A stretch of 64,000 nt of DNA from UTPRO1 sp031400185 (GTDB lineage: Bacteria; Desulfobacterota; Binatia; UTPRO1), in NCBI GenBank assembly GCA_031400185.1, contig JANNPN010000255.1:15985-79984 (forward strand), written 5' to 3'. Below are positions 35,038 through 42,472 of the stretch, piece after piece (the stretch's first letter is position 1; each line of letters starts with the position of its first letter). The position numbers and the translations under genes are program-made. The notes under the pieces are model-generated. The model was not told the DNA's origin and did not search any database. It saw only the letters and a list, made by a program, of their open reading frames with translations.

Positions 35038-36006
35038 ATGGCGATCGGTCTCGGAGTCGTAGGTACGGGGAAGCACGGCGCACGTTACCTGAAGCACGTG
35101 GCCGACGTCCCGGCGCTTCGGCTCGCCGCGATCACGCGCCGCGACCGCGCGGCAGGGGAGGAGCAGGCCCGGGAAAACGGTTGCCGGTTCCACGCGACGC
35201 CCGCTGACCTGATCGCCGACCCGGCGGTCGACGCGGTTGCCCTCGTGGTCCCGCCGACGCTGAACGTCGACCTCGCGCTCCGCGTCGCACGCGCCGGGAA
35301 GCACCTCGTGATCGAGAAGCCCTTGGCGCCGACGGTCGCCGACTGCCGGCGCATCGCCGACGCGGTCGCAGCCGCCGGTGTCACCGCGATGGTCGCCCAC
35401 ACGCTGCGCTTCAACCAGGTTGTCGTGGCGCTCCGCGACGCGTTGCCGTCCATCGGTCCTTTGCACGCGGCGGTGCTGACGCAACGCTTCGAGCCGTCCT
35501 CGCTCGTGTGGCTCGACCGGCGCAATGAAGCCGGTGGCGGCATCGTCCTCCACACCGGCGTTCACTGCTTCGACCTGCTGCGCCACCTGACCGGGCGCGA
35601 GGCGGTGCGCGTGTCGGCGGTTGCCACCGCGGTCGCGACGCGTGACACCGAGGACAACTTCGCGGCGGCGATCGAGATGACGGACGGGCTCGTAGCGTCG
35701 ATCGGCAGCTCGCGCGCCACGATCGGGCGGTCCGGCGGGATCGAGCTCGCGGGACGGGACGGCCAGCTCGTGGGCGATCACGTACACGGCGCTGCCGCGC
35801 GGCTCGTCGGCACGACACGCACGCCGCTTCGGATGGGCGCACCCGCGATGACGGTGGAGCTGACGTTGGCCGAGTTCGCTGCAGCCATTACCGCTCGCAG
35901 AGACCCGAGCATCACGCTCGCCGACGGCGGGAGCAGCGTCGCGCTCGCGGAGGCGTGCTACCGCGCTATGGCGAGCGGTCGCTCCGAGCCGGTCGCGCGC
36001 TGGTAG
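35038..36006 (+). CDS. Gfo/Idh/MocA family oxidoreductase
   Basis: The 322-residue protein has the N-terminal NAD(P) Rossmann motif GVVGTGKHGARYLKH, the family signature EKPLAPT with the conserved lysine, and the histidine region GGIVLHTGVHCFDLLRHL. Members oxidise or reduce sugar, inositol or related ring alcohols. The start has an AGGAGGGGG site; a TTG 15 bases earlier is not needed. It stands alone, without a sugar-transport or racemase neighbour, so the substrate is open. Confidence 0.88.
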   Translation: MAIGLGVVGTGKHGARYLKHVADVPALRLAAITRRDRAAGEEQARENGCRFHATPADLIADPAVDAVALVVPPTLNVDLALRVARAGKHLVIEKPLAPTVADCRRIADAVAAAGVTAMVAHTLRFNQVVVALRDALPSIGPLHAAVLTQRFEPSSLVWLDRRNEAGGGIVLHTGVHCFDLLRHLTGREAVRVSAVATAVATRDTEDNFAAAIEMTDGLVASIGSSRATIGRSGGIELAGRDGQLVGDHVHGAAARLVGTTRTPLRMGAPAMTVELTLAEFAAAITARRDPSITLADGGSSVALAEACYRAMASGRSEPVARW

Positions 36007-36014
36007 ACATAAAC

Positions 36015-36050
36015 GGCGGTGCCGTAGAGCTTTCGCTCGGCGGCACCGCC
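36015..36050. terminator. Hairpin between convergent genes
   Basis: GGCGGTGCCG (36015-36024) and CGGCACCGCC (36041-36050) form a perfect 10-bp stem. It sits between the oxidoreductase stop (36006) and the convergent small exported gene (ends 36107). No T-run is present, so factor-independent termination is uncertain. Confidence 0.4.
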
Positions 36051-36106
36051 GGTGCCGGACTCCAAGCGTCCGGCGGCCATTCGACGACGATGTGCGACAG
36101 CCGACG

Positions 36107-36487
36107 TTACTCGGTCGTCGTGGTCGTTGTTTTGGTTTCCTTCCGAACGGACGGCTGCTTGGTCACTTTCGTGACGATCATGCGGTCGCCGTCTCGCGTA
36201 TACGTGACGGTGACGGGCGAATCTTTGATCGTCTCGTACGTGACGGTCTTGCCCTGATCGTCGACGAACATCGTTTCCTTGTTGTAGGTGTAGGTCGAGG
36301 GGGCGGTCGCCGTTTCCGATCGCAGCACGATCGTCGACGATGACGGATTCACCTCGGTGACCGTCCCTTGATAGGTCGTCGTCCTCTCGGTCGTCTTCTC
36401 GACCATGTCGGCGCGCAGTGGCGCCGCAGTCGCGAGACCAAGAGACAAAGCCAGGGTCGGTGCCAACATCACTCTTCCAAAGGTCAT
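36107..36487 (-). CDS. Small exported protein, 126 residues
   Basis: The protein has a signal peptide (LAPTLALSLGLATAAPLRA) and a short, Thr-rich all-beta mature part (TTYQGTVTEVNPSSSTIVLRSE) that ends in a Lys/Thr-rich tail (KETKTTTTTT). I do not recognise a named family; the fold looks like a small periplasmic beta-barrel. The start at 36487 sits at normal distance from an AAGGAGG site; an ATG two codons earlier would lie only 3 bases from it. Confidence 0.72.
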   Translation of the reverse strand: MTFGRVMLAPTLALSLGLATAAPLRADMVEKTTERTTTYQGTVTEVNPSSSTIVLRSETATAPSTYTYNKETMFVDDQGKTVTYETIKDSPVTVTYTRDGDRMIVTKVTKQPSVRKETKTTTTTTE

Positions 36488-36860
36488 TCTCATGATCCTC
36501 CTTGTGGGAAGTCACGAGCAGCGAGGTCCGTGCCAGCCCGTGGGCGAACGTAACCGCCTGATGCTGCTGACGATTGACCTCCGCGATGGCGAAAGCGCTC
36601 GCGTCGGCGTGTAGGTTCGCCCACGTCAGGGAGGTGTTTTCTACTTTTTGCCGGGTGGTCGAGGCAGGCAGAACGTCAGCGGCCACACCCGAGGTGGGAC
36701 CGCGAGCCGGGGATCGTTCTCGGCCGGTCCTCCTTCGGGGGCGGTCCGGTATGTGACGTCCAACCCCAGACGGCGTTCGCGGAACGCCGCGACCCTCACG
36801 CGAGGAGGGAAGAAGATGAGTCCATGCGCGGGGTGCCGCCGCCGGCTATAACGGCAGGTG
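36488..36860. other. 373-base region without a supported gene
   Basis: It contains the ribosome-binding site and leader of the small exported gene, and a minus-strand stretch (36641-36844) whose frame reads like the end of a real protein (LDVTYRTAPEGGPAENDP ... WPLTFCLPRP) but lacks a credible start. It may be a gene remnant. Nothing else is supported. Confidence 0.55.
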
Positions 36861-37298
36861 ATGCGGAGCCGCTGCCGGTCAGTGCTCGTCGCGCTCGTCC
36901 TCGGCGTCGCCGTGTCCGCGGCCGGCGCCGCCGAGCCGCGTCCGAGTGCGGTGCCGAGCCCCGAGGACGCGACGACGCGCTGGAGCACGAAGCGGGTCTT
37001 CCGGGTGCACTACGACTCCACGCCGTCGCCGGTGCCTCTCCTCGCGCTCCATCAATGGACGATCGCGATCGCCGACGCCGACGCGCGTCCGGTGGACGGC
37101 GCGACGGTGACGGTGCTCGGCGGCATGCCCGCGCACGCGCACGGACTCCCGACGGTGCCGACCGTGAAGGAGCTCGGGGGCGGGCGCTATCTCGTCGAAG
37201 GGCTCAAGTTCCACATGCCTGGCGCGTGGGTGGTGGCGTTCCGCATCAAGGCGGGTGCGCGCGTCGACTCGGTGAGCTTCCCGTTCGAGCTTCCGTGA
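36861..37298 (+). CDS. Exported YtkA/FixH-like protein
   Basis: The 145-residue protein has a signal peptide (VLVALVLGVAVSAAGAA) and a mature YtkA/FixH-like immunoglobulin-type domain: VDGATVTVLGGMPAHAHGLPT and LKFHMPGAWVVAFRI with conserved His and Met that could bind copper. FixH-like proteins act in the periplasm, often near copper or cytochrome proteins. Its stop overlaps the GTG start of the di-haem protein gene. Confidence 0.78.
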   Translation: MRSRCRSVLVALVLGVAVSAAGAAEPRPSAVPSPEDATTRWSTKRVFRVHYDSTPSPVPLLALHQWTIAIADADARPVDGATVTVLGGMPAHAHGLPTVPTVKELGGGRYLVEGLKFHMPGAWVVAFRIKAGARVDSVSFPFELP

Positions 37299-38449
37299 GC
37301 GTCCGCGTCGCGGTCGCGGTCGCCGTCACCGTCGTCGTCGCGGCGTCCGGGCCCGCTTCGGCCGCCGCCGACGCATACTCGCCGACCGAGCTGCGCGTGC
37401 TGCGCTCGCTCTGGATCGGCAGCCTGCCGCCGCTTCCCGACGACCCGTCGAACGCGTACGACACCGATCCGCGCGCCGCCGCGCTCGGCCGCGCGATGTT
37501 TTTCGACGAGCGCTTCAGCAAGAGCGGAACGGTCGCGTGTGCGACCTGCCATCCGGAGCCCACGAGCTTCCAGGACCGGAAGCCGATCGCCGAGGGCGTC
37601 GGCCGGCTCACGCGGCGTTCGATGCCGCTGCTCGGGGTCGCCTACAACACGTGGTTCTTCTGGGACGGACGCAAGGACTCGCTCTGGGCGCAAGCGGCGA
37701 CGCCGATCGAGAACCCGCTCGAGCACGGGCTCGCGCGGGCGGAGGTCGTCGACTACGTCGCGCGGTTGCGACGCGACGAGTACGAGGCGATTTTCGGCGC
37801 ACTTCCGGCCGATCGGACGAGCGAGGCCGCGACGACGCGCGTGCTCGCGAACGTCGGCAAGGCGATCGCCGGCTTCGTGCGGTCGATCGTGCCGGGACCC
37901 GCGCGCTTCGACCGCTACGCGGTGGCGGTCCTGGCGGGCAGGGCGCCCGCGGCCGACGCGCGCCTCACGGCCGCGGAGGCGCGCGGGCTCCGCCTGTTCA
38001 TCGGACGGGCGCGTTGCACCAACTGCCATGCCGGGCCGCTCTTCACGAACGGCGAGTTTCACTTCACGCGCGTGCCGCAGACCACCTCCGATCCCGGTCG
38101 CAGCGCCGCGATCGCGCTGGTCGAAGGCGACGAGCTGAACTGCCTCGGCCCCTTCAGCGACGCCGCCCCCGAGGCGTGCGGCGCGCTCCGCTTCCTCGAC
38201 CGCGACACGCGCGACACGCTGCGCGCGTTCAAGACGCCGACGCTTCGGAACGTCGCCGTCCGCGCGCCCTACATGAACGCCGGACAGCTCGCGACGCTCG
38301 CGGACGTGCTCCGGCTCTATCGCGATCGGAGCCACGGCTTGAAGGAGCTCGCGCACGGCGAGCTCACCGACGCGGAGCTCGGCGACCTCGAGGCCTTCCT
38401 CGGGACGCTGACGGGACCGGTGACGGCCCTCGGCCCGCCGGCGAGCTGA
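37295..38449 (+). CDS. Di-haem cytochrome c peroxidase/MauG-like protein
   Basis: The 384-residue protein has a signal peptide, two c-type haem sites, CATCH (near residue 82) and CTNCH, and the CCP/MauG features FFDERFSKSGTVACATC, VAYNTWFFWDGRKDSLW and FKTPTLRNVAVRAPYMNAG. It should be periplasmic and use or form hydrogen peroxide or oxidise a partner protein. The GTG start overlaps the YtkA-like gene's stop (four bases). The 3' end overlaps the convergent TetR gene by 86 bases. Confidence 0.88.
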   Translation: MSVRVAVAVAVTVVVAASGPASAAADAYSPTELRVLRSLWIGSLPPLPDDPSNAYDTDPRAAALGRAMFFDERFSKSGTVACATCHPEPTSFQDRKPIAEGVGRLTRRSMPLLGVAYNTWFFWDGRKDSLWAQAATPIENPLEHGLARAEVVDYVARLRRDEYEAIFGALPADRTSEAATTRVLANVGKAIAGFVRSIVPGPARFDRYAVAVLAGRAPAADARLTAAEARGLRLFIGRARCTNCHAGPLFTNGEFHFTRVPQTTSDPGRSAAIALVEGDELNCLGPFSDAAPEACGALRFLDRDTRDTLRAFKTPTLRNVAVRAPYMNAGQLATLADVLRLYRDRSHGLKELAHGELTDAELGDLEAFLGTLTGPVTALGPPAS

Positions 38450-39062
38450 CGGTCAGGTAGCCCAGCAGGAGCCGCGTCACCTCGCGCGTGATCGCCCCCG
38501 ACGCGAGGTCGTTGGGGCGCTCGACGACGGCCTCGTGGATCGTCGCCTCGACCGTGCGCACGACGAGGTAGGTCGCGAGGTCGAGGTCGCGGACGGCGAT
38601 CTCGCGGCGCCGGCTGGTGAGGAGCGCCCGCACCCGCGCGACCGTGCGCTGCTCGAACGCCGTCGAGGCGTCCGACGGCCCGAGCTGCGGCACCTCGGTG
38701 GACAGCACGCGGTGCAGCGCGGGGTCGATGAGATGCGCGGCGACGTTGGCGGCGATGACCGCGTGCACGATGACGGGGAGCGGCGCGTCGCCGACGCGCG
38801 CCATGACGGCATCGAGCCCGCGCTCGAGGTCGGCGATGTGGCGAACCTTCAGCTCGGCGAGCAGCGACTCCTTGTTCGGGAAGTACTGGTACAGCGAGCC
38901 GACGCTCACGCCCGCCGCGTCGGCGACGCGGTTGGTCGTGAAGGCGCCGTAGCCGTCGCGAACGAGAATGCGAGCAGCAGCGCCGACGATCGCGTCGACG
39001 GTCGCGTGCGAGCGGGCTTGCGAGGGCCGTTTGCGCGGCCGGGAGGCGTCGAGACGAGCCAT
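38364..39062 (-). CDS. TetR family regulator with basic C-terminal tail
   Basis: The 232-residue protein has the HTH ATVDAIVGAAARILVRDGYGAFTTNRV, then SVGSLYQYFPNKESLLAELK. Beyond about residue 205 the chain becomes Pro/Arg/Ser-rich; this tail overlaps the MauG-like gene on the other strand and may be a chance extension. A palindrome lies between it and the divergent methyltransferase gene, so it probably controls that gene and itself. Confidence 0.88.
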   Translation of the reverse strand: MARLDASRPRKRPSQARSHATVDAIVGAAARILVRDGYGAFTTNRVADAAGVSVGSLYQYFPNKESLLAELKVRHIADLERGLDAVMARVGDAPLPVIVHAVIAANVAAHLIDPALHRVLSTEVPQLGPSDASTAFEQRTVARVRALLTSRRREIAVRDLDLATYLVVRTVEATIHEAVVERPNDLASGAITREVTRLLLGYLTVSSPAGRGPSPVPSASRGRPRGRRAPRR

Positions 39063-39082
39063 TGATCGAATGCGAGTTGAAA

Positions 39083-39104
39083 AATGTGAGCGATCGCTCG
39101 TATT
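39083..39104. promoter_or_regulatory. Probable TetR operator
   Basis: GAGCGATCGCTC (39088-39099) is a perfect 12-bp palindrome, and the flanks extend it to AATnnGAGCGATCGCTCnnATT. It lies in the 69-base gap between the divergent TetR (39062) and methyltransferase (39132) starts. Confidence 0.65.
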
Positions 39105-39131
39105 CTCTAGTCTCCCGAAAAGGAGGAGGCA

Positions 39132-39800
39132 ATGCCTGATGCTCTGAACGACCCACGCGTGATTGCGAGCCTCGACCGCCTGCACGAGGCGGCGAAGGGC
39201 GACCGCTGGGTGTTCCTGCGTGCCGCGCCCGCGGCGCTCTGGTCGGCCGCGACCGGCGGCTCGTTGCTCGAGGGTGTGACCCCGTACCTCAAGGACGCGT
39301 ACATCCCGGTCACGCGCGACCAGGGAAAGTTCCTGTACCTCACCGCGCGCTTGATCGGCGCTCGCACGATCGTCGAGTTCGGCACGTCGTTCGGGATCTC
39401 GGCGCTGTACCTCGCGTCGGCCGCGCGTGCGAACGGGGGACGGTTCATCGGCACCGAGCGCGAGCCGCACAAGATCGCGGCCGCGCGCGCCAACCTCGCC
39501 GAGGCCGGCCTCGACGGCGTCGCGGAAGTGCGTGCGGGCGACGCCATGGAGACGCTCGCCGACGTCCCGGCGCCGATCGACTTCGTGCTGCTCGACGGGT
39601 GGAAGGACGTCTACCTCCCGATGGTGCAGCTCCTCCGCCCGAAGCTCCGCAAAGGCGCCGCCGTGCTCGCCGACAACATCTTCACGTTCCCGAAGGAGCT
39701 CGCCTCGTACGTCGCCTTCGTCCGCGACCCCGTCAACGGCTTCGAGTCGACGACCGTCGCCCTCGGGCACGGGCTCGAGTACTCGGTCGTCGTTGCATGA
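39132..39800 (+). CDS. O-methyltransferase-like SAM methyltransferase
   Basis: The 222-residue protein has the catechol-O-methyltransferase-like layout: IVEFGTSFGISALYLASAA near residue 76, IGTEREPHKIAAARANLAEAG, and a late acidic segment PIDFVLLDGWKDVYLPMVQLL that normally binds metal. It likely methylates a hydroxyl of a small molecule. A strong AAAGGAGGAGG site precedes the ATG. Its stop overlaps the ferredoxin start by four bases (ATGA). Confidence 0.87.
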   Translation: MPDALNDPRVIASLDRLHEAAKGDRWVFLRAAPAALWSAATGGSLLEGVTPYLKDAYIPVTRDQGKFLYLTARLIGARTIVEFGTSFGISALYLASAARANGGRFIGTEREPHKIAAARANLAEAGLDGVAEVRAGDAMETLADVPAPIDFVLLDGWKDVYLPMVQLLRPKLRKGAAVLADNIFTFPKELASYVAFVRDPVNGFESTTVALGHGLEYSVVVA

Positions 39801-40132
39801 GTCGCGACAAGGAGAAGGCGCGCCGCGCGTCGGCGCATCCCGATCGGCCGGGCGAGCAGTGCAAGGCGCCACCGGGCACCTGGCAACCGGTCGTCGACCA
39901 CGCGCGCTGCGAGGGCAAGCGCGATTGCGTCGACGTCTGCCCCTACGACGTTTTCGAGGTGCGCCGGATCGACGACGCCGACTTCCAGGCGCTCTCGTGG
40001 TTCTCGCGCGCGCGGGTCTTCGTGCACCGCATGCAGACGGCGTACACGCCGCGCGCTTCGGCGTGCCAGGCGTGCGGCCTCTGCGTGGTGGCGTGCCCGG
40101 AGGACGCGATCAGGCTCGTGCGACGATCGTGA
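39797..40132 (+). CDS. Ferredoxin, probable 7Fe type
   Basis: The 111-residue protein has Cys38, Cys44 and Cys48 (C-x5-C-x3-CP) and Cys90, Cys93, Cys96 and Cys100 (C-x2-C-x2-C-x3-CP). The first motif lacks the second Cys of a full [4Fe-4S] set, so one [3Fe-4S] and one [4Fe-4S] cluster is plausible. A 42-residue insert separates the motifs. It is translationally coupled to the methyltransferase and may feed electrons to an oxygenase such as the diiron protein at 42469. Its 3' end overlaps the convergent gene by 23 bases. Confidence 0.87.
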   Translation: MSRDKEKARRASAHPDRPGEQCKAPPGTWQPVVDHARCEGKRDCVDVCPYDVFEVRRIDDADFQALSWFSRARVFVHRMQTAYTPRASACQACGLCVVACPEDAIRLVRRS

Positions 40133-41780
40133 CGCGACCGGCGTCCGCATCGATGCCGACCTGGTCGCCGTCGCGGATGAGGCGGGTCGCGTTCGTCACC
40201 CCGACGAGCGCCGGGATGCCGAGCTCGCGGGCGACGATCGCGCCGTGGGAGAGCACGCCGCCGGCTTCGAGGACGAGGCCGGCGGCGCGCTCGAGCACCG
40301 ACGTCCAGCCGGGATCCGTGTAGACGGCGACCAGCACGTCGCCGTTCGCGACCCGCTCGAAGTCGGCGGGGCCGCGGACGATGCGCGCCGGCCCTTCGCA
40401 GCGGCCGGGCGCGCCGACCTCGCCCGTGAGCGCGCCGCCGGCAGGGGCGCTGGAAGGTCCGATCGCCACGTCGAGGGTCTCGGGCGGCGGTGTCGTCGCA
40501 TCGCGGGCCGCGGCGGCGCGGCGCTCCGCGATGCGCGCGGCAATGGCCTCGGGGTTTTCGGCGGCGTGTCCGAGCTCCTCGACGTCGAGCCAGAACACGT
40601 CGTCAGGACGCGCGAGCACGCCGCGCCGCGCGAGGTCGGCGCCGAATGCGAGTACGATCTGTCGCAGGCGCGCCAGGAAGAAGTCGGCGTGGTAGCGCAT
40701 GTTCTCGCGTAGCGCGTAGTACCGCTGCGCCTGCTCGAGAACCTTCCGCAAGACGGCGCGCCGGGCGGCGGCGAGCGGACCGCTCCCGAGCGCGGCCTCC
40801 ATCCGCTCGGTCGCGACGAGGCGGCGGTTGACCACGGCCGCACGATCGAGCGCCGCGTCGGTTCCGGCCGCGAGCGCCAGCTCGACCACCATGGCCGGCG
40901 ACTCGGCCCACGTCGGGCAGGAGAGATCGCGCCCGGTCAGGCGATGCCCGTGCTGCTCGAGGAAACGACGGAACGCCCGGCCGGCTGTGCCTTCGTCGCG
41001 GGCGAGGATCGTCGCGGCGGTCCCGGGCTCGTGGGCGGCGAGCGCGGCGGCGATCGCCGGGTCGCTCCGGAGGAGGCGCGCCAGCGTGTGGAGGTCGTAG
41101 TGTGCCTCGAGCGACGCGACCCCGGGGATGCCGATCGTGAGCGCCGCGTGCTCGGCGGTGAGGCGGGGTGCCCAACGGTGGGCGAGCTCCTGCAGCAGGT
41201 GGAAGAAGACGTAGGCGAAGACCACCCCCCAGCTCACGACGTCGAGATAGTGACCGAGCCGCTCCGAGACGTGGACGAGCTCTTCACGGAGCTCGGCCTC
41301 GGATGGTTCGGCGCCGAACGTCCCACGTTTTTGGAAGCCGCGGCGGATCTCGACGCATTCGCGGTCGAACGCCTCCGCCCGCTGCCACGGCGACCAGCTC
41401 GGCTCGTTCCGCCAGGCGCGCTCGGCAATCGCGAGTGCCTGCACGATCCCGCCGAGCCACGATGCCCAGCCGCCGACCCGCGCCCGGGCGGCGTTGGGGA
41501 GGAGCCGGAGCAGGCCCTCGCTCTGGAGGCCCGTCGGGAGGAGCCGGATCGCTTCCGCGAGGAGGGTCGCGTTCACGTAGACGTGGCTCGCGTGGTGGCG
41601 GAAGACCGGCAGCTCCGCGAGCGGGTCGAGCCCCGCGGTCTTGAGCGGTCGGCGGACCATGTGATCGGCCATGGGCTCGGCGAGGAGCGAGTAGGTCAGC
41701 GGCGTCACCGAGCCGCTCCAGAGCTCATCGGCGAGCCGGCGGGTCCAGATCGGCGGCGGAGTCGAAAAGGTAGTTGACAC
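40110..41780 (-). CDS. Stand-alone PEP-utilising (phosphohistidine swivel) domain enzyme
   Basis: The 556-residue protein ends in the PEP-utilising mobile domain: GGVLSHGAIVARELGIPALVG, with the phosphorylatable His at about residue 512. The first 450 residues are helical and start like the middle region of rifampicin phosphotransferase/PEP synthase-like enzymes (WTRRLADELWSGSVTPLTYSLL), but no ATP-grasp nucleotide-binding domain is present. It must either obtain the phosphoryl group from a separate kinase or use a different chemistry. The GTG start at 41780 is the first in-frame start and is divergent from a TetR gene. Confidence 0.82.
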   Translation of the reverse strand: MSTTFSTPPPIWTRRLADELWSGSVTPLTYSLLAEPMADHMVRRPLKTAGLDPLAELPVFRHHASHVYVNATLLAEAIRLLPTGLQSEGLLRLLPNAARARVGGWASWLGGIVQALAIAERAWRNEPSWSPWQRAEAFDRECVEIRRGFQKRGTFGAEPSEAELREELVHVSERLGHYLDVVSWGVVFAYVFFHLLQELAHRWAPRLTAEHAALTIGIPGVASLEAHYDLHTLARLLRSDPAIAAALAAHEPGTAATILARDEGTAGRAFRRFLEQHGHRLTGRDLSCPTWAESPAMVVELALAAGTDAALDRAAVVNRRLVATERMEAALGSGPLAAARRAVLRKVLEQAQRYYALRENMRYHADFFLARLRQIVLAFGADLARRGVLARPDDVFWLDVEELGHAAENPEAIAARIAERRAAAARDATTPPPETLDVAIGPSSAPAGGALTGEVGAPGRCEGPARIVRGPADFERVANGDVLVAVYTDPGWTSVLERAAGLVLEAGGVLSHGAIVARELGIPALVGVTNATRLIRDGDQVGIDADAGRVTIVARA

Positions 41781-41800
41781 TACAGGGCTATCCGCGTAGC

Positions 41801-41828
41801 ACTGAATCGCGATTCAGTTCTGAACTGA
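41801..41828. promoter_or_regulatory. Overlapping palindromes, probable TetR operator
   Basis: ACTGAATCGCGATTCAGT (41801-41818) is a perfect 18-bp palindrome. TCAGTTCTGAACTGA (41814-41828) is an odd 15-bp palindrome centred on 41821 and overlaps it. TTGACA at 41774-41779 is a possible -35 element, with a poor -10. The block lies between the swivel-domain enzyme (41780) and TetR (41843) starts. Confidence 0.7.
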
Positions 41829-41842
41829 TATTCACAAACCCC

Positions 41843-42472
41843 ATGCCGACTCGTACAGCGATGGTCACCGATCTGAATGACCTGAGCCGTCAGGATCGCC
41901 GGCGCGCGAAGACCCGGGGTCAGCTCCTCCAGGCCGCCAAGCGCCTCCTCTCCACCAAGGGTTTCCACGGCACCAAGATCGCCGACATCGCGGCGGCGGC
42001 GGACGTCGGGACGGGCACCTTCTATCTGTACTTTCCGACGAAGGACGCCCTCTTCGCCGACCTCGTCCGCGAGACCGCGCTCGCCGCCAAGGAGGCGATG
42101 GATGCCGCGAAGGCCGCCCACACCGACCCGGTCGCGCGTGCCCGCGTCGGCGGTGCGACGTTCTTCCGCTTCGCCGCCGACAACCGCGACGTCTTCCGGA
42201 TCCTCTTCGGCCACAGCTCGCAGTTCGACGAGCTCCTCCGCGAGGTGCATCGGATCTTCATCGCCGACATCGAAGCCGACTTCGCGGCAGGTGTGCGGGT
42301 TGGCGCCTTTCGCGATCTCCTGCCCGCGTTCGCGGCCCAAGCGATCGTCGGCATGCTCTCGCAAGTCACGTCCTGGTGGCTCGATCACCAGGAGATTTCC
42401 ATCGAAGACATCACGTTCATGACCCACCGCATGCTCACGCAGGGCACGACGGTGCAAGGAGAACCCCAATGA
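41843..42472 (+). CDS. TetR/AcrR family regulator
   Basis: The 209-residue protein has the HTH RRAKTRGQLLQAAKRLLSTKGF, then HGTKIADIAAAADVGTGTFYLYFPTKDALF. It is divergent from the swivel-domain enzyme and translationally coupled to the diiron gene (ATGA at 42469-42472). Two overlapping palindromes lie in the gap, so it likely represses both flanking genes. The ATG at 41843 follows the operator region. Confidence 0.9.
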   Translation: MPTRTAMVTDLNDLSRQDRRRAKTRGQLLQAAKRLLSTKGFHGTKIADIAAAADVGTGTFYLYFPTKDALFADLVRETALAAKEAMDAAKAAHTDPVARARVGGATFFRFAADNRDVFRILFGHSSQFDELLREVHRIFIADIEADFAAGVRVGAFRDLLPAFAAQAIVGMLSQVTSWWLDHQEISIEDITFMTHRMLTQGTTVQGEPQ

